From assembly GCA_903845315.1 (NCBI GenBank), contig CAIMWY010000098.1:1-6760 (forward strand): 6,760 bases of DNA, given 5' to 3'. The translations under genes were made by a program, and so were the position numbers. Under the pieces are notes generated by a model that ran no database searches, was not told the DNA's origin, and was given only the letters and a program-made list of their open reading frames with translations. Position 1 is the stretch's first letter, and each line of letters begins with the position of its first letter. Source of the DNA: an uncultured Burkholderiales bacterium (GTDB lineage Bacteria > Pseudomonadota > Gammaproteobacteria > Burkholderiales > Burkholderiaceae). Below, piece by piece: positions 1 through 5,640 of the stretch.

Positions 1-179
1 TCCGAACAGCCACCACGCAAATTGACAAGTCGTTGCCATGGGCGGGCTACCCAGGCGGGCAATCAGTTCGTATTTGGCGCGCACAGCGTGATGTGGTGGG
101 TGCCGTCATGCGTGGTGAAAAAACACCCGAGGCAGCGTTACCTGAACTCATCAAAGCCACAGAAGATTTGATGGAATAA
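1..179 (+). CDS. ABC transporter solute-binding protein, C-terminal fragment
   Basis: An open frame with codons starting at base 3 runs in from the left edge and stops at TAA 177-179, leaving about 58 residues. The fragment contains a WAGYPGGQS stretch, then a basic amphipathic part (IWRAQRDVVGAVMRGE), then a helical tail rich in Ala, Glu and Leu. That pattern (a W-x-GYPG turn, a helix ending in 'V..G..TPEEAL', a final helix) is typical of the C-terminus of family 1 (sugar or glycerol-phosphate type) extracellular solute-binding proteins, which capture the substrate in the periplasm. The GpdQ-like phosphodiesterase downstream on the same strand fits a transporter for a glycerophosphodiester or related phosphate ester, but the substrate cannot be read from this fragment. 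The family call is from memory of the pattern, and other exported proteins cannot be excluded. Confidence 0.5.
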   Translation, partial: RTATTQIDKSLPWAGYPGGQSVRIWRAQRDVVGAVMRGEKTPEAALPELIKATEDLME

Positions 180-195
180 ATAGAAGTGTTTAAGC

Positions 196-226
196 AAGCC
201 TCACATCGATGGATGTGGGGCTTTTT
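196..226 (+). terminator. Intrinsic terminator between the solute-binding protein gene and gpdQ
   Basis: Bases 196-207 pair with 212-223 to form a 12-bp stem with a single G-U wobble, closed by a four-base loop (208-211). A five-T run at 222-226 overlaps the 3' end of the stem. This is a strong Rho-independent terminator shape. It begins 17 bases after the stop codon of the upstream gene and ends 4 bases before the Shine-Dalgarno sequence of gpdQ. It probably acts as a partial terminator that lowers gpdQ expression relative to the transporter genes, because no separate gpdQ promoter is evident between them. Confidence 0.75.
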
Positions 227-240
227 AACTGGAGATACAG

Positions 241-1062
241 ATGTTGAGTGCGCAATTCAGTGACACCCATATCAAACCCAAAGGACGCTTGGCCTACAAC
301 AATGTTGACACGGCCGCCATGCTCAAGGCTGCCGTGGCGCATGTTCAAACGCTGCCCCAACAACCCGATCTTTTGCTGATCACGGGGGACTTGGTCGATC
401 AAGGACAACCGGATGAGTACGAGCACTTGAAAGAGATTTTGGCGCCCTTGACGTACCCCATGCTTCTTGTACCGGGCAACCACGATGCCCGTCAGGCCAT
501 GCAACACGCATTCACGGATCTGCTGACCAAGCCAAGTACAGGGTTTTGGCAGTTTTGCCATCAAGAACCCAATTGGCCCATTCGCATCATTGGTTTAGAC
601 ACGGTCGAGTTAGGTCAAAGTGGCGGCTTGCTTTGCCAAGAACGCCTAGATTGGTTTGAATCTGTATTGGCGCAAGATCAACACACGCCCACTTTGGTGA
701 TGATGCATCATCCACCCTTTGTCACAGGCATTGGGCACATGGACGACATAGGCTTGACGGGTAAAGAGGCTTTTGTCGACTTGGTGCGCCAGCATGACAA
801 TATTGAGTTGATCATCTGCGGGCATTTGCACCGCAACATCAGAAGTCATGTCGCAGGACGCGCTGTCATGACGGCACACAGCACGGCACACACCGTGCAA
901 CTCGACATTGCCCCTGATGCACCGGCGATGTTCAGCATGGAGCCTCCTGGATATTTGTTGCATTGGTGGAACGGCACAAACTTGGTCACGCACCATGCCC
1001 ATACAGGCAGCTTTGACGGGCCCTACCCCTTCTTTGAAGAATCTGGAAAACTCATTACCTAA
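241..1062 (+). CDS. gpdQ: GpdQ-type class III metallophosphodiesterase (glycerophosphodiesterase family)
   Basis: A 273-residue calcineurin-like metallophosphoesterase with no signal peptide, so it is likely cytoplasmic. It hydrolyses phosphodiesters with a two-metal centre. All ligands are visible: D8 and H10 (SDTH), D50 (TGD), N80 (GNHD), H156 (MMHHPP), and H195 and H197 (CGHLH). These positions match those I recall for Enterobacter GpdQ, which also has nearly the same length, so the match goes beyond the general CpdA/cyclic nucleotide phosphodiesterase group. The conserved C-terminal region with S/T-H and Y-L-L-H-W strands is present. The start is set by GGAG at 231-234, six bases before ATG. 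A terminator sits immediately upstream. GpdQ enzymes release sn-glycerol 3-phosphate from glycerophosphodiesters and are known to be promiscuous toward phosphonate monoesters. A CpdA-like cAMP phosphodiesterase role is the main alternative. Confidence 0.85.
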   Translation: MLSAQFSDTHIKPKGRLAYNNVDTAAMLKAAVAHVQTLPQQPDLLLITGDLVDQGQPDEYEHLKEILAPLTYPMLLVPGNHDARQAMQHAFTDLLTKPSTGFWQFCHQEPNWPIRIIGLDTVELGQSGGLLCQERLDWFESVLAQDQHTPTLVMMHHPPFVTGIGHMDDIGLTGKEAFVDLVRQHDNIELIICGHLHRNIRSHVAGRAVMTAHSTAHTVQLDIAPDAPAMFSMEPPGYLLHWWNGTNLVTHHAHTGSFDGPYPFFEESGKLIT

Positions 1063-1084
1063 ATCTCTACTTCAATGAACCCAT

Positions 1085-1108
1085 AAAAAAAGACTCCTAA
1101 GAGCCTTT
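1085..1108 (-). terminator. Intrinsic terminator of the 82-residue protein gene
   Basis: Read on the minus strand, the arm at 1108-1101 pairs with 1096-1089 to give an 8-bp stem with one G-U wobble and a four-base loop (1100-1097). A run of T (the A run at 1085-1091 on the plus strand) follows directly. It begins one base after the stop codon of the minus-strand gene. On the plus strand the same hairpin has an A-C mismatch and a weaker T-rich tail (TTTATTATTT). It may therefore also stop transcripts arriving from gpdQ, but less efficiently. Confidence 0.65.
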
Positions 1109-1109
1109 A

Positions 1110-1358
1110 TTATTTGATCTCACTTGCTTGCAAGGCAACATCGATGGCTTTGACTTTTCCTTCGTAATAGCGATCCAGTCGCCAATCTTTGATGACTTCG
1201 ATGGCTAAATCAAAGTCGTTCATGGAAAGCTCATAGATGGGATGGAATGAAAATTCATTGCCTGTTTCCAAAGCCAAAATCAGCTTCGAAAGGGCTGTTG
1301 CTGTTTCTGAACTTGGATTTTTTTCGATCAGTTTTCTTGCTTTTTTGATAGCACGCAT
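1110..1358 (-). CDS. Small uncharacterised helical protein (82 aa)
   Basis: I do not recognise a named family. The protein starts with a basic segment (MRAIKKARKLIEKNP), continues with a leucine- and alanine-rich helix (about residues 17-33), and has a central acidic part (ELSMNDFDLAIEVIKDW). It ends with a conserved-looking WRLDRYYEGKVKAID stretch at about 58-73. There are no cysteines, no membrane segment and no signal peptide, which suggests a small soluble mostly alpha-helical protein. It is probably a real gene: AGGA (plus-strand 1366-1369) lies 7 bases upstream of ATG, an extended -10 candidate lies at 1391-1399, and an intrinsic terminator follows the stop. It is convergent with gpdQ and stands as its own transcription unit. 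Function is unknown. Confidence 0.75.
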   Translation of the reverse strand: MRAIKKARKLIEKNPSSETATALSKLILALETGNEFSFHPIYELSMNDFDLAIEVIKDWRLDRYYEGKVKAIDVALQASEIK

Positions 1359-1390
1359 GGCAGTTTCCTTTAAGTTTACAACTTATTGAA

Positions 1391-1399
1391 ATTATTGCA
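1391..1399 (-). promoter_or_regulatory. Extended -10 promoter candidate for the 82-residue protein gene
   Basis: On the minus strand the bases read TGCAATAAT. This matches the extended -10 form TGnTATAAT except at the first base of the hexamer. No good -35 hexamer is present 16-18 bases upstream, which is common for extended -10 promoters. Transcription would begin near 1384, giving a leader of about 25 bases that includes the AGGA ribosome site. The surrounding 1380-1440 segment is very AT-rich, as promoter regions often are. Confidence 0.35.
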
Positions 1400-1462
1400 C
1401 CTCAAAAATTTTAAAACTCTAGAAAATTTTATTTTTTGAATTCAGTTGGCTGGCAACAGCTT

Positions 1463-1488
1463 CATGGCTTTCTCATGAAAATTACATG
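1463..1488. repeat. Three CATG motifs at 11-bp spacing
   Basis: CATG occurs at 1463-1466, 1474-1477 and 1485-1488, exactly one helical turn apart. On the minus strand the copies read TTCATG, TTCATG and CCATGA. Adjacent copies can also pair as short hairpins (1461-1466 with 1474-1479), but no T run follows, so this is not an intrinsic terminator. The repeat lies between the two small minus-strand genes and could be a regulator-binding site or chance. Confidence 0.25.
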
Positions 1489-1504
1489 AACTAGTTTTTA
1501 CTGA

Positions 1505-1711
1505 CTATTTTTTGATGCTGCAGTCAGCGCAAAAGAATGTACTTTTACCGACTACTTGTCGAAATGATCCCAATGCCCTCGATTTGTGTAAACCACACTT
1601 GATGCAGCTCATAGAACCCCGATGGCCACCAGAGTCAAAGGGAGATCCTGATACGCGCATCTTGTATCGAAGCCCATCACCACTGACAACGCTTTTATCT
1701 TTTTCAATCAT
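1505..1711 (-). CDS. Small putative zinc-ribbon protein (68 aa), uncharacterised
   Basis: I do not recognise a named family. With the ATG at 1711 the product is 68 residues. It has a polar N-terminus, a distinctive GSPFDSGGHRGS segment at about residues 21-33, and two CxxC pairs (C36/C39 and C61/C64) separated by 21 residues rich in basic and hydrophobic amino acids, ending in CSIKK. Two CxxC knuckles at this spacing suggest a single zinc-ribbon domain that binds nucleic acid or protein. A longer reading from a TTG codon at 1732 gives 75 residues, and a shorter one from the ATG at 1660 gives 51. None has a clear Shine-Dalgarno sequence, so the start is uncertain. The gene lies 56 bases after the Nudix stop with no terminator between, so it may be the last gene of the phosphonate operon or may have its own promoter. 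Confidence 0.6.
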   Translation of the reverse strand: MIEKDKSVVSGDGLRYKMRVSGSPFDSGGHRGSMSCIKCGLHKSRALGSFRQVVGKSTFFCADCSIKK

Positions 1712-1767
1712 GTGACAATCATATGGGAGCAAGAAGTAAGTTTCATTACGAATGACCCACAGCTTAT

Positions 1768-2607
1768 TTAGTCCTGCAAAAAAGTCTTAGCAATCGCAAA
1801 TGCGGCATCGGGCGTGAATTCATTTGCCTTCATGCGTTGGATCACCTCAGTCAGACTCAGACAAAGAAACTCAGACACTTCACCATCAAGATTGTTTGGG
1901 CGTTGATCTTGAGTCATCTGCAAGTTGTACACAAAGAGCCGTTCGCTGTGCCAGCCTTCGGCCACTTTCCGCTCGGTGAGTACTTCACTCGTTTGAGGTA
2001 AAAAATCATTCATACATTGCTCTAGACCTGCCTCCTCAAATACCTCACGCACAGCACACTGCATGGGTTGCTCGCCAGCAGGCAAGCCACCCGCGGCGAG
2101 ATTGTCAAGCAGACCAGGATCGGTGGATTTGTGGAGGGCACGACGGCCACACCACATCCGAGCATCCGGCATGAGTCCATGCACATGGGCGGCATGGCTT
2201 CTGAGGCCAAAGTACCTAAAAGCGGCACGCTCTAGACGAAATAATTCTGGTCGTGTGTAAGGCCAAGCGCTATCTATCCAGCCCCAACACGCGTAGGTTT
2301 CGTTACGCCATCCAGTGATTTGTCCTTTGCCTTTCAATGCTTGTGAAATACCTTGAAGAACTTGGCTTCGTTCACCCGCCGTGAAATTATCGGCATGCCA
2401 AACCCAACCCTGCGCGACTTGAACCAAGGGCATATGCTGGGGCATGGCGCTTGACAAATACTGCGCGCGTTCCAAGCACATCAAGCCAAGCGGTTCTTGA
2501 ATGCCTCGCAAATACCAAGCTTGCCATTCGCTTGGCCAAGCCTGTCGGGCCTCTGCGAGCAAACTTCGCAAATACAGCACGTCTGTAGAGTCCAAATGAA
2601 TGGGCAT
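1768..2607 (-). CDS. Nudix hydrolase with DUF4743-type N-terminal domain
   Basis: A 279-residue protein. The C-terminal half carries a perfect Nudix box at about residues 173-195: G173, E179, then R187-E188, E191-E192 and G194, with a hydrophobic residue after it. This is the metal-binding site for cleaving nucleoside-diphosphate-type substrates. The N-terminal half, with the 'FRLERAAFRYFGLRSHAAHVHG' type junction (about 123-144), resembles the DUF4743 / thiamine pyrophosphokinase-related Nudix group. Yeast and bacterial members of that group have been reported to hydrolyse oxidised or toxic forms of thiamine diphosphate. The start at 2607 is preferred over an upstream start at 2700, because it lies 5 bases after the permease stop and avoids an 88-base overlap. 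This indicates translational coupling as the fourth gene of the phosphonate operon. The substrate is inferred from the family only. Confidence 0.8.
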   Translation of the reverse strand: MPIHLDSTDVLYLRSLLAEARQAWPSEWQAWYLRGIQEPLGLMCLERAQYLSSAMPQHMPLVQVAQGWVWHADNFTAGERSQVLQGISQALKGKGQITGWRNETYACWGWIDSAWPYTRPELFRLERAAFRYFGLRSHAAHVHGLMPDARMWCGRRALHKSTDPGLLDNLAAGGLPAGEQPMQCAVREVFEEAGLEQCMNDFLPQTSEVLTERKVAEGWHSERLFVYNLQMTQDQRPNNLDGEVSEFLCLSLTEVIQRMKANEFTPDAAFAIAKTFLQD

Positions 2608-2612
2608 ATGGT

Positions 2613-3455
2613 TTAGCCCCAACGGATGGTTGCAGCGCCCAAGCCGACGAACGTCGCACCCAGAATGCGCCAAACGCCCATCTGCTCTTTCAGAAACCAA
2701 GTGCCCAACAGCGCGGCAAAGATCACCGATATTTCACGCAATGCCGCAACGGCTGGTATAGAGGTTTGCGTCATGGCCCACAAAACGATGCCGTAAGAAG
2801 CCATACTCATCGCTGCCCCAAGGGTTGCAATGCGCCAACCTTGACGCACATGTTGTGTCACTTCTGACAAACTTCTTCGCCACACAATGACCGCCAAGAT
2901 GCCCCATGAATTAAACAAAAATAGCCACAAGGTGTAGGACACCGCGTGACCCGACAATCGCACGCCAATGCCATCGAGCAAGGTGTACAAAGCGATGACT
3001 GCTGCATTGAATAAGCAAAAAAATAAACCCCGACGGTTGACAGTATGCCAAGGCTTTCCAATCCAAGCAGGCAATCCAATACCCAAACCAATCATTCCCA
3101 CGCCGACGGCTTGGACAGGCGATAACGCTTCTCCCAAAAATGGCGCCGCCAAAGCAACCAGCAAGGGGGCCGTACCCCGCATGAGAGGATAGGCGATCGA
3201 CAAGTCTGCATAGCGATAAGCTTCTGCCAACGACAAAAAGTACGCCACATGCACCACCAGCGTCGCCGCAAGCCAAGGATAGCAATCAGCATGTGGCAGC
3301 CCCACAAAGGGCAACAGACAAGCTGCGATCAGGCTGCAACCCAGCGAAAAACCAACGGTGTCGAGTTGCCCATCTCGTCCACGTTTGACAAGAAAGTTCC
3401 AACCGGCATGCATCAAAGCAGAAAGCAGGATCAGCCCCGCAACAAGTGCTGGCAT
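2613..3455 (-). CDS. EamA/DMT-family permease, phosphonate-utilisation associated
   Basis: A 280-residue inner-membrane protein with about ten hydrophobic segments in two EamA repeats. Each repeat contains the typical late 'FLxE' element (FLGE with E109, and FLKE with E257) followed by a final membrane helix. The segments YPLMRGTAP (89-97) and AALREISVIF (237-246) are the corresponding positions in the two halves. The protein resembles the 'phosphonate utilization associated putative membrane protein' group that is recurrently encoded next to 2-aminoethylphosphonate genes. Its ATG overlaps the dehydrogenase stop codon in TGATG, so translation is coupled. It could import a phosphonate or export a metabolite such as an amino acid or the pathway product. 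The direction and substrate are not visible in the sequence. Confidence 0.85.
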   Translation of the reverse strand: MPALVAGLILLSALMHAGWNFLVKRGRDGQLDTVGFSLGCSLIAACLLPFVGLPHADCYPWLAATLVVHVAYFLSLAEAYRYADLSIAYPLMRGTAPLLVALAAPFLGEALSPVQAVGVGMIGLGIGLPAWIGKPWHTVNRRGLFFCLFNAAVIALYTLLDGIGVRLSGHAVSYTLWLFLFNSWGILAVIVWRRSLSEVTQHVRQGWRIATLGAAMSMASYGIVLWAMTQTSIPAVAALREISVIFAALLGTWFLKEQMGVWRILGATFVGLGAATIRWG

Positions 3456-4885
3456 CAGGTGGGCCAGGGCAGTGAATAGGTTTTGACATTCGTGAAGCTT
3501 TTCATGGCTTCAAGGACACCTTCTTTGTAGCCAAGGCCAGAATCTTTGATGCCCCCAAACGGCGTGAGCTCCAGCCGATAGCCGGGAACTTCGCGCACGT
3601 TGACACTACCCACATGCAATTCATTGACCAACCGCGTGATGACATCTAGGCGATTGGTACATACAGCAGATGACAAGCCATAGGCCGTTGAATTGACAAC
3701 ACCAATGGCATCTTCTAGGTCATGAAACCTCATGACCGGCGAAACAGGACCAAATGTTTCATCACGTACCAAAGTCATGTCAGCTGTTACATGGTCAAGC
3801 ACAGTCGGCGAATACAAGGCACCGACACGTTCATTGCCCACCAGAAGTTGTGCGCCTTGTGCCATGGCCTCATTAACACGCGACTCGAACAGCCGAGCGG
3901 CTTGTTCGTCAATCACGGTGCCCATGTCCATGTCAGGATGAGCAGGATCGCCAAAGCGCCATGAGCGGGTTTTTTCAACCAGTTTTGCAACAAAGTGATC
4001 AGCGACCGAGTCGTGCACCAGGATTCGTTTGATAGCGGTGCAACGTTGCCCCGAGTTTTTGTAGGAGCCTGAAGCAGCAAGGTTGGCGGCTTCATCGAGA
4101 TCGGCGTCGTCCATCACGATGATCGGGTCGTTGCCACCGAGTTCGAGCACCATGCGGCGATAGCCTGCTGTACGCGCGATGTGTTTGCCAATCGCAGCGC
4201 CACCGGTAAAGGTGACCAAGTCAATGCTTGGGTGGGTCAGCAACTCGTTTGCGATCTCGGCTGGGTCCCCAGTGACCACCTGAAACATAGGGGGCGGCAA
4301 ACCGGCTTCGTAAAGGATGTCGGCAAACATCAGCGCGGAAAGGGGTACCTTTTCAGAGGGCTTGAGCACCATGCGGTTGTTGGTCGCGATCGCTGGGACC
4401 ACCTTATGCGCCACTTGGTTCATCGGATGGTTAAAGGGCGTGATGGCACTGATCACCCCAAGCAATGGATCGCGTTGGGTATAGACCCTGCGTTGTCGCC
4501 CATGTGGCGTGATGTCGCACGAAAAGATCTGTCCATCATCTTGAAGGGCTGCGTTGGCACCAAAGACCAACACGTCGCGAACACGACCCGCTTCATACAA
4601 ACTGTCTTTTTTACACAGGCCAGACTCTAAGGTGATCAGATCACTGATCTGCTCAGCTTGCGCCATCACCAACTCAGCGGCCTTGTGCAGAATTTGCGAA
4701 CGCTGGTAGCGGCTCAGGCGTGATCGATAAGCCTGGGCTACGTCAAAGGCGTGTCGCACATCATCGAGATTAGCCTTTGGGACCGTGCCGATGCATTCAG
4801 CGGTGTAGGGGTTTTGTATTTCTATAGAGCGATCACGACTGACGCGTTGGCCCCCAATGCGCATGGCTTCAGAGTGAAATTTCAT
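3455..4885 (-). CDS. phnY: Phosphonoacetaldehyde dehydrogenase (aldehyde dehydrogenase superfamily)
   Basis: A 476-residue NAD(P)-dependent aldehyde dehydrogenase of normal length. Catalytic residues are all present: N152 (oxyanion hole, in TPFNHP), K175 (cofactor, LKPSE), the F-T-G-G nucleotide loop at 226-229, E248 (general base, LELGG), C282 (nucleophile, in SGQRCT) and E376 (DETFGP). R281 immediately before the cysteine, R101/R103 and H153 could form the basic pocket for the phosphonate group, as described for Sinorhizobium PhnY, but exact equivalence needs an alignment. The enzyme would oxidise phosphonoacetaldehyde, made from 2-aminoethylphosphonate by PhnW, to phosphonoacetate for PhnA. 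The assignment beyond aldehyde dehydrogenase rests largely on context: PhnR-like regulator upstream, permease downstream, divergent phnCD. Its ATG overlaps the regulator stop in ATGA, with GGAA about 8 bases upstream. A succinate-semialdehyde or lactaldehyde dehydrogenase is the main alternative. Confidence 0.85.
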   Translation of the reverse strand: MKFHSEAMRIGGQRVSRDRSIEIQNPYTAECIGTVPKANLDDVRHAFDVAQAYRSRLSRYQRSQILHKAAELVMAQAEQISDLITLESGLCKKDSLYEAGRVRDVLVFGANAALQDDGQIFSCDITPHGRQRRVYTQRDPLLGVISAITPFNHPMNQVAHKVVPAIATNNRMVLKPSEKVPLSALMFADILYEAGLPPPMFQVVTGDPAEIANELLTHPSIDLVTFTGGAAIGKHIARTAGYRRMVLELGGNDPIIVMDDADLDEAANLAASGSYKNSGQRCTAIKRILVHDSVADHFVAKLVEKTRSWRFGDPAHPDMDMGTVIDEQAARLFESRVNEAMAQGAQLLVGNERVGALYSPTVLDHVTADMTLVRDETFGPVSPVMRFHDLEDAIGVVNSTAYGLSSAVCTNRLDVITRLVNELHVGSVNVREVPGYRLELTPFGGIKDSGLGYKEGVLEAMKSFTNVKTYSLPWPT

Positions 4886-5577
4886 AGGACTATTTCCGTG
4901 GGTTGTGACAAGATTTTTTTCAATCTAATGCGACTTTCGTCGACGTGACGTTTGAGCACTCGCAAGGCGCGGCGTTTGTCGCCCATCAACAAAGCCTCGA
5001 AAAGTTCTCGATGATCCAGCACAGACTGTCGCAGACTGGAGGGGTCAGGCGAGCTTGCATGCGCCTGCTGGCGAAAAAGAGACAACTCATTGACCAGTCG
5101 GCGATAGGTTTGCAGCAAAGTAACGTTGCCCGACAACTCAGCGAGTCGCTCATGGAATTGAACATTCAGCCTGTGACACCCCGCAAAGTCTGACTTGGCT
5201 GCCAGTTTGTCGGCTTTGCTCAACAACTCGGACAAGCCTGAGTCGTTCAAACACTCTGGCGACTTAGCAAGACGCGAAATGATGAGTTTTTCAAGTGCCG
5301 TTCTGACTTCAAAAATGTCATCAGCCTCTTGTTGGGTGATGCTGCGCACAAATACACCACGGTTCTTCTCAACCCTTACCAGCCCTTTTTCTTCCATCGA
5401 TCTAAAGGCTTCACGAATCGGACCACGTGAGACACCGAGTTGTAGAGCCAGTGAGGTTTCTCTTAAAGGATCACCGGGTGAAAAAGTTCCCATTCGAAGC
5501 ATGCGCTCAAGTTCATCTTGTACTAAAGAAGGCAGGGAATGGCGTTTAAGTACATCCAAGGTGTTCGCGTATGTCAT
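4882..5577 (-). CDS. phnR: GntR-family FCD transcriptional regulator of phosphonate genes
   Basis: A 231-residue FadR-subfamily regulator. An N-terminal winged helix-turn-helix occupies about residues 15-78, with the recognition region LALQLGVSRGPIREAFRSM at 43-61 and the wing KNRGVFVR. An FCD ligand-binding domain follows at about 85-215. Three FCD metal-ligand histidines are visible at H142, H189 and H211, spaced as in related FCD proteins; the usual partner Asp, four residues before the first histidine, is Asn (N138). It is first in the leftward operon and overlaps the dehydrogenase by ATGA. A palindrome matching the FadR-type operator pattern lies over the -35 of its own promoter, so it is probably an autorepressor that also controls phnCD. 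The ligand is likely a phosphonate intermediate, by context only. The Shine-Dalgarno sequence is weak (GGA about 12 bases upstream, then an A run). Confidence 0.85.
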   Translation of the reverse strand: MTYANTLDVLKRHSLPSLVQDELERMLRMGTFSPGDPLRETSLALQLGVSRGPIREAFRSMEEKGLVRVEKNRGVFVRSITQQEADDIFEVRTALEKLIISRLAKSPECLNDSGLSELLSKADKLAAKSDFAGCHRLNVQFHERLAELSGNVTLLQTYRRLVNELSLFRQQAHASSPDPSSLRQSVLDHRELFEALLMGDKRRALRVLKRHVDESRIRLKKILSQPTEIVL

Positions 5578-5585
5578 TTTTTTCT

Positions 5586-5595
5586 AATCCGGATT
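5586..5595. promoter_or_regulatory. Perfect 10-bp palindrome in the regulator leader
   Basis: The bases AATCCGGATT are self-complementary and lie 8 bases upstream of the regulator start codon, inside the predicted untranslated leader. The site does not fit the TNGT-ACNA pattern of the FadR-type operator found at 5625-5640, so if functional it would bind another factor. It could also be chance. Confidence 0.25.
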
Positions 5596-5606
5596 GAATA
5601 CCAGTC

Positions 5607-5634
5607 ATTTTTTTTAGAAATCGTAGATTGTCAA
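5607..5634 (-). promoter_or_regulatory. Promoter candidate for the leftward phosphonate operon
   Basis: On the minus strand an exact TTGACA -35 hexamer lies at 5634-5629. It is followed after 16 bases by AAAAAT (5612-5607), a four-of-six match to TATAAT. Transcription would start near 5600, giving a leader of about 23 bases before the regulator ATG at 5577. The -35 lies wholly within the palindromic operator at 5625-5640, which is where a repressor would block polymerase. Confidence 0.55.
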
Positions 5635-5640
5635 CAATCT
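5625..5640. promoter_or_regulatory. Palindromic operator of the FadR/FCD GntR type
   Basis: AGATTGT and ACAATCT form a perfect inverted repeat of 7-bp arms with a two-base CA spacer. The core TTGTCAACAA matches the TNGT-N(0-3)-ACNA pattern known for FadR-subfamily GntR regulators. It sits between the divergent regulator operon and phnC, and covers the leftward -35, so the adjacent GntR protein is the natural candidate to bind it. Protein assignment is inferred from position and motif. Confidence 0.65.

Noticed and set aside
1461..1479. Hairpin TTCATG/CATGAA as terminator of the minus-strand operon.
   Set aside because: The stem is only 6 bp with a 7-base loop, and no T run follows on the minus strand.
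1512..1715. Plus-strand open frame of 67 codons.
   Set aside because: It lies opposite the minus-strand frame with two CxxC pairs, has no ribosome site, and its product shows no recognisable pattern.
2608..2700. Longer N-terminus for the Nudix protein, starting at 2700.
   Set aside because: It would overlap the permease by 88 bases, and the extra residues are the permease frame read out of phase. ATG 2607 sits 5 bases after the permease stop, as expected for coupled genes.
4181..4630. Plus-strand open frame of 149 codons.
   Set aside because: It is entirely antisense to the catalytic core of the aldehyde dehydrogenase, and its protein looks like random antisense translation.
5195..5587. Plus-strand open frame of 130 codons.
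   Set aside because: It is antisense to the GntR regulator, which has a full wHTH-FCD architecture, and its Ser-rich product is typical of a shadow frame.
5575..5608. Possible leader peptide starting at the minus-strand ATG 5608 upstream of the regulator.
   Set aside because: Reading the codons shows no stop before the regulator start, and the frame runs on out of phase into the regulator. There is no ribosome site.
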